From contig JAKSRG010000005.1 of the NCBI GenBank assembly GCA_024403735.1, positions 30,923 through 94,922 of the forward strand: a stretch of DNA of 64,000 nucleotides, given 5' to 3'. Position 1 is the stretch's first letter. The number at the start of each line of letters is the position of its first letter. Origin of the DNA: Clostridia bacterium. Lineage in GTDB: Bacteria; Bacillota; Clostridia; Saccharofermentanales; Saccharofermentanaceae. Positions 1 to 9,017 of the stretch are shown here, piece after piece. A model generated the notes under the pieces. That model ran no database searches. It saw only the letters and a list, made by a program, of their open reading frames with translations, and was not told where the DNA came from. The translations under genes were made by a program, and so were the position numbers.

Positions 1-356
1 ATCTCATCTGTAAGAGACATCTCTTCCTGTGACCAAGGCTCCTGACCCCAGCCAATTCCTTTGCTAATTGGAGTATCAATATCGAACTGCTCATATTCCT
101 TGATAAGCTCTTCATCGAGGACGATATCTGGCTCATTCTCGAGAACTTCACGAATGTTATCAATGTGTGTAACATTAACCATTCCGCCAGATCCTGAACC
201 ACTCTTATAGTAATGGTTCTGCATTCTACCAAATAGTGCAACTTTTGTTCCTTTGCTAAGTGGTAAAACGCCATTGTTCTCCAACATTACTGTACCTTCT
301 TCAGCAACAGTAATAGCAGCTTCAAAATATTTATTCCAATCAAGTTTCTTTGTCAT
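1..356 (-). CDS. GH3 family beta-glucosidase, N-terminal part (cut by window edge)
   Basis: Only the first 118 codons are in the window; the rest lies before position 1. The start ATG (354-356, minus strand) has an AGGAG about ten bases upstream. The translation begins MTKKLDWNKYFEAA and contains VMLENNGVLPL followed by VALFGRMQNHYYKSGSGSGG. These resemble the start of the GH3 C-terminal (alpha/beta sandwich) domain, so this is probably a domain-swapped GH3 enzyme in which that domain comes first; that layout is inferred from the visible part only. Such enzymes release glucose or another sugar from beta-linked oligosaccharides. It is divergent from the GH94 phosphorylase, which fits joint use of beta-glucan fragments. 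Confidence 0.75.
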   Translation of the reverse strand, partial: MTKKLDWNKYFEAAITVAEEGTVMLENNGVLPLSKGTKVALFGRMQNHYYKSGSGSGGMVNVTHIDNIREVLENEPDIVLDEELIKEYEQFDIDTPISKGIGWGQEPWSQEEMSLTDE

Positions 357-586
357 AACGAGCAGTCTCCTATGTCAAGAATATCGCATATAATTATATA
401 TTATAGTATCGAGTTATCAGTTATTTATATAGTAAAATTAATCAAATAATAACAAATTGTTGATATTTTAACATCTGATTTGTATTCTCAACTAATTTGG
501 TGAAATATCACCACTCTCAAAAAACTTACAGATTGTTCAGAAGATTTAAATTTCTATTAACTTTAATATTTACCTCAATCATGATG

Positions 587-615
587 TTGAACTTAAAATT
601 CTTAAATGATAGCAT
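587..615 (+). promoter_or_regulatory. Possible promoter of the GH94 gene
   Basis: TTGAAC (587-592), a 17-base spacer and TAGCAT (610-615) lie 40 bases before the GH94 start. The -10 is poor. Upstream at 499-512, GGTGA-AATA-TCACC forms an imperfect palindrome that could be an operator. The rest of the 357-654 gap is AT-rich, with TATAAT-like stretches near 395-410 facing the GH3 gene. Confidence 0.3.
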
Positions 616-654
616 CTCAATAGGCAAACTATTATTAATATTGGAGGCATATAC

Positions 655-3348
655 ATGAGCTATGAATTCCTAGATAACAAGGGTAACTTCCGTTTGGAGT
701 CACCTGAAGCTTACAGCTACCTTTATTTCCCAGTTGGCGCAGAGAGCGGAATGATGGGTGCTGTTACACCAGAACTTGGCGGTGACCTTAAGTCATCACA
801 GAATACTTTCCTTCTTGAGCCAGTAAGTTCTGATAATCTTCATAACAATAGATCAACAAGAAATTTCTGGATTTACGAAGAGGGTAAGCCACTTATTTCT
901 GCAATGGGTGCTTCAGCTAAGCAACATGCTGAGAAGTTCACTGATTGTAAGGACGAAGTAACAATGTATGGTGGTCTTCTCTCACAGAAGGTTGTTCGTA
1001 AGATTAACGGTCGTGGTATCACAACTGAAGTTACTACATTTGTTCCAGTAGGTACTACAGATAAGGTTGAACTTACAAAGGTTACAATCATCAACACTTC
1101 TTCAGAAGCAATCACTTTTGTACCTACAGTTGCAGTTCCACTATACGGAAGATCTGCTGATAACATCCGTGACCACAGAAACGTAACAGCAATGCTCAAC
1201 AGAATGAGCGTTACAGACTACGGTACAGTTAATAATCCTACTCTCACATTCGATGAGCGTGGACATAAGAGAAATGTCGTAAGCTACGGTATTTTCGCAG
1301 CTAAGGCTGATGGTTCTAAGCCAGTTGGTGCATGCCCAATTGCTGAGGACTTCATTGGTGAGGGTGGTTCATTCGATAACCCAAGATTCCCTATCACATG
1401 TAGTCCAATGGCAAAGTCTGGAGACAGAGCAGATGGCTTCGAGGCTATTGGTGCGAGTGTTTTCGAGAAGGTCACATTGGCTGCTGGTGAAAAGGTATCT
1501 TATATTATGGCACTCGCAATCGCTGAGATTAGTAAGCCAGCTAATACTGAAGATGACCTCGCTAATGACGCTAAGGCAATCGAAGATATCGCTGTTAAGT
1601 ATCTTAACGAAGCATCTTTCGACGCAGAGTTCGATAAGCAGCAGGCATATTGGGACAAGAAGAATAACATCTCATTCCACACAGGCGACAAGGCATTCGA
1701 TAACTGGATGTACTGGGTTGGAATTCAGCCAATGCTTCGTCGTATCTATGGTTGTTCATTCCTCCCTCACCACGATTACGGTAAGGGTGGCCGTGGATGG
1801 AGAGACCTCTGGCAGGACTGCCTAGCCCTCATCATGATGGATCCAGGTGACGTTCGCGCAATGCTCATCGACAACTTCGGAGGCGTTCGTACAGACGGAA
1901 CTAACGCTACAATCATTGGTAGCAAGAGCGGCGAATTCATCGCTGACCGTAACGGAATCACACGTGTATGGATGGATCACGCAATGTGGCCATTCATGAC
2001 AATGGATCTTTATATTAAGCAGAGCGGTGATATCTCAATCCTCGACGAGCGCGCTCCATACTTTATCGATCGTCAGATTATGCGTGGCGAGGCACTCCTC
2101 GATGCTGCTACTTCACTCGACGGTGTTAAGTGCGAAGGTTCAGTAATCGAGCATTTGTTGCTCCAGAATATGGCTGCTTTCTTCGATATCGGCGAACACG
2201 GACACATGAAGCTTCGTGGTGCTGACTGGAACGATGCACTTGATATGGGTAAAGATAAGGGTGAATCAGTTGCATTTACAGCTGCTTATTGCGGTAATTA
2301 TCGTAAGCTTGCTGGTATCATTCGTAAGTATGGCGAGATTAAGGGCATTACATCTATCGTGGCAGCTGCTGAACTTAAGGGTCTCTTAGGTGTTGGCGAT
2401 GGAACATATAATGCATCTATTCTACAGAACATCCTCGAGACATACTGCAATAGTGTTAAGTGTGGTTTCTCAGGTGAAACTGCTGATTACGATATTGAAG
2501 TACTCGCTAAGGATCTCGAAGCGAAGGCTGATTACATCGAAAAGCACATTCAGGATACTGAGTGGTTCGAAGATAAGGATGGCTACTCAAGATTTAATGG
2601 TTACTATGATAACGATGGTAATCCACTCGAGAACATTAGTAAGACAGGCGCTCCTAAGGCAGATGGCAACATGATGCTCACTAGCCAGGTATTCACAGTA
2701 ATGTCTGGTATCGCTACTGAAGATCAGGTTGCTGAGGTTATCAAGTCTGCTGATAAGTATCTCTACGATGAGGCTATCGGAGGATATAAGCTCAATACTA
2801 ACTACCACGAGATTAAGACTAATATGGGTCGTATGTTCGGCTTCTCATATGGTCAGAAGGAGAACGGCGCAGTCTTCTCACATATGACAGTAATGTTCGG
2901 TAACAGCCTCTATACACGTGGATTTAAGGATGCAGGTTGGAAAGTAATCGGTACTCTCTACCGTCACGCTACTGACTTCAACTCAAGCAAGATTTATCCA
3001 GGTGTACCTGAGTACTTCGATCCTAAGGGACGTGGTGTATACCACTATCTTACAGGTGCTGCTTCATGGCTCATGCTCACAGTACTCTCAGAGATGTTCG
3101 GTGTTAAGGGTGATTACGGTTCACTCAAGTTCGTTCCACAGCTCGTATCTTCACAGTTCGATAGCGAAGGCAAGGCTGGTGTAGACTTCGAGTTCAATGG
3201 TAAGCCAGTATCACTCACATACAAGAAGCTCACATCTTCTGACGACTACAAGGTAGGAAATATCTACGTAGACGGTGAACTTAAGGCTACTGGTTCAGTA
3301 CTCGATGCTTCACTTATCGGTTCAAAGATTGAAGTTGAACTTATTTAA
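655..3348 (+). CDS. GH94 family beta-glucan/disaccharide phosphorylase
   Basis: A cytoplasmic enzyme that splits a beta-linked glucose disaccharide or oligosaccharide with phosphate, giving glucose 1-phosphate without spending ATP. GGAGG sits seven bases before the ATG. Features visible in the 897 residues are an N-terminal beta-sandwich region, then the (alpha/alpha)6 barrel with RGWRDLWQD (about 383-391) and DWND (524-527), the motif holding the family's catalytic acid. It is longer than typical cellobiose phosphorylases (about 800 residues). Its opening region (NTFLLEPVS, RSTRNFW) reminds me of the larger laminaribiose-type members, but linkage cannot be set from sequence alone. It pairs with the divergent GH3 gene and is followed by a strong terminator. 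Confidence 0.88.
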   Translation: MSYEFLDNKGNFRLESPEAYSYLYFPVGAESGMMGAVTPELGGDLKSSQNTFLLEPVSSDNLHNNRSTRNFWIYEEGKPLISAMGASAKQHAEKFTDCKDEVTMYGGLLSQKVVRKINGRGITTEVTTFVPVGTTDKVELTKVTIINTSSEAITFVPTVAVPLYGRSADNIRDHRNVTAMLNRMSVTDYGTVNNPTLTFDERGHKRNVVSYGIFAAKADGSKPVGACPIAEDFIGEGGSFDNPRFPITCSPMAKSGDRADGFEAIGASVFEKVTLAAGEKVSYIMALAIAEISKPANTEDDLANDAKAIEDIAVKYLNEASFDAEFDKQQAYWDKKNNISFHTGDKAFDNWMYWVGIQPMLRRIYGCSFLPHHDYGKGGRGWRDLWQDCLALIMMDPGDVRAMLIDNFGGVRTDGTNATIIGSKSGEFIADRNGITRVWMDHAMWPFMTMDLYIKQSGDISILDERAPYFIDRQIMRGEALLDAATSLDGVKCEGSVIEHLLLQNMAAFFDIGEHGHMKLRGADWNDALDMGKDKGESVAFTAAYCGNYRKLAGIIRKYGEIKGITSIVAAAELKGLLGVGDGTYNASILQNILETYCNSVKCGFSGETADYDIEVLAKDLEAKADYIEKHIQDTEWFEDKDGYSRFNGYYDNDGNPLENISKTGAPKADGNMMLTSQVFTVMSGIATEDQVAEVIKSADKYLYDEAIGGYKLNTNYHEIKTNMGRMFGFSYGQKENGAVFSHMTVMFGNSLYTRGFKDAGWKVIGTLYRHATDFNSSKIYPGVPEYFDPKGRGVYHYLTGAASWLMLTVLSEMFGVKGDYGSLKFVPQLVSSQFDSEGKAGVDFEFNGKPVSLTYKKLTSSDDYKVGNIYVDGELKATGSVLDASLIGSKIEVELI

Positions 3349-3373
3349 TCTAAATAGATAACGCATAAAAATA

Positions 3374-3410
3374 AGAGCGTCTCTCCTATACAGGTGAGGC
3401 GCTCTTTTTT
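3374..3410 (+). terminator. Terminator after the GH94 gene
   Basis: Arms AGAGCGTCTC (3374-3383) and GAGGCGCTCT (3396-3405), ten pairs with one G-T, followed by six T. It may also act on the convergent minus-strand gene ending at 3427. Confidence 0.85.
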
Positions 3411-3426
3411 GATATGATAATCTTAC

Positions 3427-3654
3427 TTATTTCTTTCCAGAAATAATATCTTTCAACTGAAGAACAATATATATAACTACAGACAAAGCAACCCAAATAA
3501 TAGCTAAATACCCTATGAAGCCTGACATACCAGAAGTATCTTCAACACTTAATCCATAGAAATATCTAATAACTAGAATAACTAGACATATCACTAAAGA
3601 AATCACTAGAGCTAATCTTGCATTACCCTTAAAACGATAATTAATTCGAACCAT
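3427..3654 (-). CDS. Small two-helix membrane protein of unknown function
   Basis: 75 residues with two hydrophobic helices (about 14-34 and 44-66) and a positively charged N-terminus (MVRINYRFKGNAR). GAGGA lies seven bases before the ATG. The ending IISGKK points to a short cytoplasmic tail. No family is recognised. It stands alone between two terminators, so it probably has its own promoter. Kept as real because of the ribosome binding site, the membrane-protein composition and the lack of a better frame. Confidence 0.6.
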   Translation of the reverse strand: MVRINYRFKGNARLALVISLVICLVILVIRYFYGLSVEDTSGMSGFIGYLAIIWVALSVVIYIVLQLKDIISGKK

Positions 3655-3743
3655 ACTTAATCCTCAATCTCGTCAAAGCCATTAATCTTCCTACAAATAG
3701 ATTATAACAACTTCCTATCCTTGTTAAATATACTCTTCCACAC

Positions 3744-3772
3744 AAAAAAGTCGCCTCGCATTGAGACGACTT
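3744..3772 (-). terminator. Terminator after the 3805-4266 gene
   Basis: On the minus strand AAGTCGTCTC and GAGGCGACTT (3763-3772 with 3748-3757) form a ten-pair stem with a five-base loop and one G-T pair, followed by a run of T. Confidence 0.82.
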
Positions 3773-3804
3773 CTTCAAATCATTAATAATCTTATAACCT
3801 CAGA

Positions 3805-4266
3805 TCAAACCTGTGGCTCCTTGAAGTAAGGACCAACTAGCTTGATGTCTGACTTTGCCTCAGAGAGTATCTTCCAAAGGCCAGGTTCTTCCTTAGCAAT
3901 TACAAAGTGTGTCTTACCATTCTTAACCTTATCGCCAATTGTATTTGTGCACTTAATAGGCTTCTTATTGGCATCGTAGAAAGAATAGTACTTTACACCA
4001 CTCTGCTTGTATGGCATGAAGTAACCAACTTCCTCAAGATTAAATACTGTGAGCATGTGTCTGCTCTGTGCTGTAAGATAGTAAACAACCTTGTTATCAC
4101 TAGTGATAAACCAAGTGTCTGTTCCTGCTACTCTCTTCTCCATAAGAGCCTTAGCAGCAGCTTCTGTCTTAACATTTTCCTTCTTTGAAGACTTGCCAGC
4201 GATAATACCGATAACGATAAAAATTGCAGCAAGAACTCCAATTGCAATGTAGTTCTTAGGTTCCAT
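3805..4266 (-). CDS. Membrane-anchored protein of unknown function
   Basis: 153 residues starting MEPKNYIAIGVLAAIFIVIG. This ATG is chosen over one 33 bases upstream because AAGGAG lies just before it, inside the longer frame. One N-terminal helix (about 6-24) ends in GKSSKKEN, so the remaining about 125 residues are either exported or cytoplasmic. That part has strands such as DTWFITSDNKVVYYLTAQ and a compact mixed fold. No family is recognised. It lies just downstream of the helicase gene on the same strand (gap 84 bases) and may be read through from it; a strong terminator follows. Confidence 0.62.
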   Translation of the reverse strand: MEPKNYIAIGVLAAIFIVIGIIAGKSSKKENVKTEAAAKALMEKRVAGTDTWFITSDNKVVYYLTAQSRHMLTVFNLEEVGYFMPYKQSGVKYYSFYDANKKPIKCTNTIGDKVKNGKTHFVIAKEEPGLWKILSEAKSDIKLVGPYFKEPQV

Positions 4267-4350
4267 ATATCTTTCTCCTTTTAATATAGTTTTCTCCACG
4301 ACAGTGATAATAACAAAACATTGCTAAAAATACCACTGAAAATATAAATA

Positions 4351-5472
4351 TTATTCCAATACTAACAATTCTGGACTAGCTCCTGTATAACGAATAATCT
4401 CACCCATTCTTGGCTTATCAAGATAAGATACAAGACTATACGCCTTACCTGTCTTACCAGCACGAGCAGTACGTCCAATTCTATGAAGATAGAATTCATT
4501 ATCCTTAGGAATATCGTAATTGAATACTGCATCTACATCATCAACGTCAATTCCACGAGCAACAACATCTGTCGCAATCAAGATGTTAAATTTTCCATGA
4601 TGGAAACCATCCATCATTCTATTACGTGCGCCCTGTCCCATGTCACCCTGGAGACATCCACACTTAAGACCAGCTGACTTAAGTACTTCATATACCTCAG
4701 TTGTAGTAGTCTTTGTATTACAGAACACAATAGCCTTATTAAAACCATTCTCCTTAACTAGGCGGATGATAGTAAGTGCCTTATCTTTCTGAGCTACCTC
4801 GACATAGAACTCATCAATTTTAGGGCGATCCTCAGCCTTAGGCATAACATCAATCTCTTTAGCTCCCTGCATGAAAGACCATGTAATATTGAGGACTTCA
4901 CGGGGCATAGTCGCAGAGAATAATGCCATCTGCTTATCTTTAGGAGTAATCTTAATAATATCCTGAACATTCTTAATAAAACCCATTCGAAGCATCTCGT
5001 CTGCTTCATCAAGGACTAGTGTATAAATATGGCGAATATCAATAAGATGCTTCTCATGTAAATCTATGAGACGACCTGGCGTAGCAACAACTACCTGAGG
5101 ATGCTTGGCTAGTCTTTCAGCCTGGAGTTTAATACTCTGACCACCAATTACTGCTACAACATTAAAGTGTTCAATATATCTTGCGAGCTTCTTTATCTCA
5201 GATGCAATCTGTAGAGCAAGCTCACGAGTTGGACATAGAATAAGCGCCTGGATATCTTTAGATGACATATCCAAATACTCGAGAATTGGGATTGAGAATG
5301 CGAATGTTTTACCAGTACCTGTAGGTGCCTTGGCAATAAGACACTCATCTTTCATCAAAAGAGGAATTGCTTCTCTTTGAACTGTAGTTGGAGTAACTGC
5401 CCCCATTTTATTCAAAGCATGTAATATCTCATCAGAGAGATTTAAGTCCTTAAAAGTAAAGTACTCTCTCAT
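4351..5472 (-). CDS. DEAD-box ATP-dependent RNA helicase, minimal core
   Basis: All core motifs are present: Q motif region (6-40), motif I APTGTGKT (49-56), PTRELALQ (81-88), TPGR (131-134), DEAD (155-158), SAT (186-188), ATDVVARGID (300-309) and HRIGRTARAG (330-339). It should unwind short RNA duplexes using ATP, in mRNA decay or ribosome assembly. At 373 residues it is only the two RecA domains; the C-terminal RNA-binding tail of CshA/DeaD-type enzymes is missing. Its ATG overlaps the stop of the LTA-synthase-like gene by one base (TAATG), so translation of the two is probably coupled. Confidence 0.93.
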   Translation of the reverse strand: MREYFTFKDLNLSDEILHALNKMGAVTPTTVQREAIPLLMKDECLIAKAPTGTGKTFAFSIPILEYLDMSSKDIQALILCPTRELALQIASEIKKLARYIEHFNVVAVIGGQSIKLQAERLAKHPQVVVATPGRLIDLHEKHLIDIRHIYTLVLDEADEMLRMGFIKNVQDIIKITPKDKQMALFSATMPREVLNITWSFMQGAKEIDVMPKAEDRPKIDEFYVEVAQKDKALTIIRLVKENGFNKAIVFCNTKTTTTEVYEVLKSAGLKCGCLQGDMGQGARNRMMDGFHHGKFNILIATDVVARGIDVDDVDAVFNYDIPKDNEFYLHRIGRTARAGKTGKAYSLVSYLDKPRMGEIIRYTGASPELLVLE

Positions 5473-8078
5473 TAGTTTTCTACTCCTACTTCTTCTTTAC
5501 CAGAAGAACCAATCGTTGTTGGAACGAGACCCATGCTCTCCAACTTCTTCTTATCATTCTCCTTAACCACTACATAGTATGGTAAATCGAAGAAATTCTT
5601 ATCACGCATTTCCTTACCGAACACATTGTTGTACTCGAGTACAGAATAGTAATTCCACAAGTCCTCATTAACAACATTAAGTGAACCAAGATAGTTACCA
5701 TCCTTATCGTTAACACCCATTGTTGTGAGTACAGGGTAGTGCTTATACATATCAGACAAGAACATCTGATACTGTGTCATAGGAAGACCTGCTACCTGCA
5801 TTACAAGAGTTGAAAGATAGTTAAGTGAGATAACCTGAATATCAGACTCTGGAATATCGTAATTAGCCCAAATGAAGAAGTCTGTTATGTAAAGCTTCTG
5901 CATCTCTTCTGGACCAAGCTCAGCAATATCCTTAACTCCAAGGAAATTCTCGTAGAAACCATCCTTAAAGCTTGGCAAGTGATCACCAAAGAAACAGATA
6001 ACAGTAGGTTCATCTACATTTGAGAAGTAAGTAATAAGTTCTTCAACAGCACTATCTGTATTACGTGCAACAGAGAAATACTGCTCAGCCTGTGTATACT
6101 TACCTGGATCTTCAACAACACTAACATCTGGCTCAAAGTTCGCATAAGACTTAGTATATGAGCCGTGGTTCTGCATTGTTACATTGAAGAGGAATAATGG
6201 CGCATTTGTCTTAGCCTCATTCTCCTCATAAAGCTCGTAAATCTTCTTGAATGAACAAGAATCACTAATGTATGAACGAATATATTCTGGTTCAGCGATA
6301 TCTTCCTGAGCATAGAATGCATCAAACTCCATGAATTCATATACAGCAGGACGGTTCCAACCACTAGCAATATATGGATGCAAAGCAATTGTTGAATAAC
6401 CATAACTCTTTAATACTCTAGCCATTGAACCAGCATCGCTACTAATATACTGCTGATATGGAATACTACCGTTAGGCATTCCAAGCATTGTGTTACCTGT
6501 AAGGAACTCGAACTCTGAGTTAGCTGTACCACCACCAAATGTTGATACATAGCAATCACCCTTAATAGTGTTTTCCTTCATTGAATCCATATATGGAGAA
6601 TATTCTTCGCTAAGAGTAAATCCATCGAACTGTGAGAAATCTGAGTATGACTCATCCATGATGCAGATGATATTAGGAAGCTTGCCACTGAACACCTTAA
6701 GACGCTGAGTATCAGACATCTCTGCTCCTGTGAACATATCAGTACCATAATTGTCATAGATATCATCTTCAACATTCTGAAGATTATCGAGTGTATATAC
6801 GCTAGGTGGGCTAACAGTAAGATACTGAGCGTTCATTGTAATAGCTACGATCATACCGTTATCTGAATAGTTAAGAGGCTGGTTCCATACGTTATTAACG
6901 ATACCAAGCTTCTTCATGATTGAATTCTTTGATGCTGAATATCTGTCTGTATCGAATAGCGCGAAAACAAGGAGCGCACCAAAAGCTGCGCACAACACAC
7001 CCATAACTAATCGTGATACAAGGTGTCTTGTCTGATATCTGAAACGTGACACGATTGCTGTTACGAGAAGGAAAAGACATGCAGTCATGATGAGCATGTA
7101 CTTAATCTTGAACTCATATGTTCCAGCTACATTGAATGCAGTCTTAATTGATACTGCATCAAGAAGTGATACAGGCTCGCCTCTGAATTCGAGCTTGTAG
7201 AAATTGATTACAGCGATGATAAAGATAATTGTATTAGCGAACAATACAGCAAATCTAAGTCTGTTAGTTAATGCATAGAAGAAGCAATAAATAACGAAGT
7301 AGATTATGTAGTTAATAAAGTATGCTGCGAGGATTTTGTTGGCAATTGAATTGGCATTAAGTAACTCTACCAATACGAATGAAATCGCAGGCATAACTGA
7401 AAGAATAATAAAGGCGATAAGTTTACGCTTCTTGTGATCAATATTAAGTACTAATAGTGCTGAGAAACCTGTGAGGAGAATTGAACCAAGTGAAATAAAG
7501 AAAGCAAGATAATGGAACTGAGCATAACCAAACTCAGTAGTAACCTGCATCCTAACATCTGGATCACATCCTGCATAAGTAAGCTTGCCGCACTCATCAG
7601 GGATATTATTAGATATCCAAAGTCTAGGTGTAAGTGTTTCCTTTGGACCAGCAGCAGCTACTGTGAAGTCATACTTCTCGCCAGTCTTAACTGAGAGATT
7701 TACATTAAATCGTCTATATTCATCACTCTGGAGATCAGCGATATTTACGTTCTCTGAATAAATAGTCTTACCGTCTTTATCGTGAACTTCAAAAAAGATC
7801 GTACCCTCTGCATCGTAATCACAGTTGGCAAATCTAATATCAATATAATTAATCTTTGGACCAGTAGGAATAAAGTTCTGAACAAGTGGTTCACCATAAA
7901 GCTTACCTGAACGTTCACCTCTTGTACCTACGCATGATGAAACACGCTCATCACTAAATGATGGCATAAGTATTAGCAATCCAGCTATCAAAATAGCAAG
8001 TACGATGAATACAATAATCCAACGCGCTTTACTCTTTGTAAACGAAACTATATTTTGAAATTTATTTAGCTTTTTCAT
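5472..8078 (-). CDS. LTA synthase/sulfatase-superfamily phosphoglycerol transferase
   Basis: 868 residues. A first helix (about 19-40) is followed by an exported beta-rich segment (about 41-185), a group of five to seven membrane helices (about 188-375) and a sulfatase-fold catalytic domain (about 467-790). Visible active-site elements are MDESYSDF (metal ligand E475), GGGTANSEFEFLTG with the likely nucleophile threonine at 518, HGS (638-640) and GDH (698-700). The family moves phosphoglycerol from phosphatidylglycerol onto an extracellular polymer (lipoteichoic acid or a similar glycan). The exported segment ahead of the membrane bundle is not in standard LtaS. It is first in a coupled pair with the helicase. 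Confidence 0.87.
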   Translation of the reverse strand: MKKLNKFQNIVSFTKSKARWIIVFIVLAILIAGLLILMPSFSDERVSSCVGTRGERSGKLYGEPLVQNFIPTGPKINYIDIRFANCDYDAEGTIFFEVHDKDGKTIYSENVNIADLQSDEYRRFNVNLSVKTGEKYDFTVAAAGPKETLTPRLWISNNIPDECGKLTYAGCDPDVRMQVTTEFGYAQFHYLAFFISLGSILLTGFSALLVLNIDHKKRKLIAFIILSVMPAISFVLVELLNANSIANKILAAYFINYIIYFVIYCFFYALTNRLRFAVLFANTIIFIIAVINFYKLEFRGEPVSLLDAVSIKTAFNVAGTYEFKIKYMLIMTACLFLLVTAIVSRFRYQTRHLVSRLVMGVLCAAFGALLVFALFDTDRYSASKNSIMKKLGIVNNVWNQPLNYSDNGMIVAITMNAQYLTVSPPSVYTLDNLQNVEDDIYDNYGTDMFTGAEMSDTQRLKVFSGKLPNIICIMDESYSDFSQFDGFTLSEEYSPYMDSMKENTIKGDCYVSTFGGGTANSEFEFLTGNTMLGMPNGSIPYQQYISSDAGSMARVLKSYGYSTIALHPYIASGWNRPAVYEFMEFDAFYAQEDIAEPEYIRSYISDSCSFKKIYELYEENEAKTNAPLFLFNVTMQNHGSYTKSYANFEPDVSVVEDPGKYTQAEQYFSVARNTDSAVEELITYFSNVDEPTVICFFGDHLPSFKDGFYENFLGVKDIAELGPEEMQKLYITDFFIWANYDIPESDIQVISLNYLSTLVMQVAGLPMTQYQMFLSDMYKHYPVLTTMGVNDKDGNYLGSLNVVNEDLWNYYSVLEYNNVFGKEMRDKNFFDLPYYVVVKENDKKKLESMGLVPTTIGSSGKEEVGVEN

Positions 8079-8204
8079 CCCAAATCACCAATTTTCACTC
8101 GAAACAAGATAGATTTTAATGTAAATCCTACGTAAAAAGAATATTTCCCCTCTTGTTAGAATTAACGAACTTCTATCCTTGAACGTTGCATGTATTGGTC
8201 AAAA

Positions 8205-9017
8205 CTACTTTTTGCGGAACATCTTGATGAATGTGCATATTACAAATATTGCTACAGTGATAAGACAGATTGTTCCGCCTGGCTTAAGTCCATATAGGAA
8301 AGAAAGGACAAGACCAAGAACTGTAGAACCTACTGAAAATAGAATTGAAGTAATCACCTGCATCTTATAACTTCTAGCAATCACAGTTGCTGCAGCTACA
8401 GGAACTACCATAAGACTAGAAATGATAAGAGTACCTACAATTCTAGACGCTACAGACACTGTAAGCGCAGTAAGAATTGTAATTACAATATTAATAAGAT
8501 CAACTTTGACACCAAGAATTCTTGCTGAATTCTCATCAAAAGAAATAAGGAAAATCTTCTTGAAGAGGAAGATATACAAAGCTAATACAATTACTGCAAT
8601 AACTGATATAAGAATTAAATCTGTCTTAGTCGTAGCAATAATTGAACCAAATAGGAATGATGAGAAATCGGCTCCGTTAGAAATAAATCCACTTAATACA
8701 CCAGCTAATCCGACACCGAACGACAGCACAACTGCAACTGCCATCTCGCTATGCATACCAATCTTTTTACGAATTCCTTCGATAAATAATGCACCTACAA
8801 GACATGCTACAACAGCACCAACTATAGGATTAATTCCAGCGATAAGTCCAATTGCAACACCCGCTAATGATGTATGCGCAAGAGAATCACCAATCATGGA
8901 TAATCTCTTATGAACCATTACATTACCAAGGCAGGATACGAGAATAGATACGATAATTCCTGCTACAAAAGCACGAACCATATAGCTATAAGAGAACATT
9001 GTAAGAAGTCTATCCAT
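8205..9017 (-). CDS. znuB: Zinc/manganese ABC transporter permease (ZnuB/MntB family)
   Basis: 270 residues with about seven to eight membrane helices. The family signature is visible in GDSLAHTSLAGVAIG (about 43-57) and in the GLKPGGTI loop near the C-terminus. It forms the membrane channel of a metal importer with the ATPase and binding protein encoded just upstream. Its ATG overlaps the ATPase stop by one base (TAATG), so the subunits are translationally coupled. The metal is likely zinc given the His-rich partners, but manganese permeases look the same. Confidence 0.92.
   Translation of the reverse strand: MDRLLTMFSYSYMVRAFVAGIIVSILVSCLGNVMVHKRLSMIGDSLAHTSLAGVAIGLIAGINPIVGAVVACLVGALFIEGIRKKIGMHSEMAVAVVLSFGVGLAGVLSGFISNGADFSSFLFGSIIATTKTDLILISVIAVIVLALYIFLFKKIFLISFDENSARILGVKVDLINIVITILTALTVSVASRIVGTLIISSLMVVPVAAATVIARSYKMQVITSILFSVGSTVLGLVLSFLYGLKPGGTICLITVAIFVICTFIKMFRKK

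Noticed and set aside
1310..1825. 171-codon frame inside the GH94 gene
   Set aside because: It is an out-of-frame shadow of a clearly coding gene; composition is Ser/Leu/Arg/His-rich without a domain.
8422..8913. 163-codon plus-strand frame opposite znuB
   Set aside because: It is fully antisense to the permease gene, has Thr/Ile-rich composition typical of a reverse-frame shadow and no ribosome binding site.
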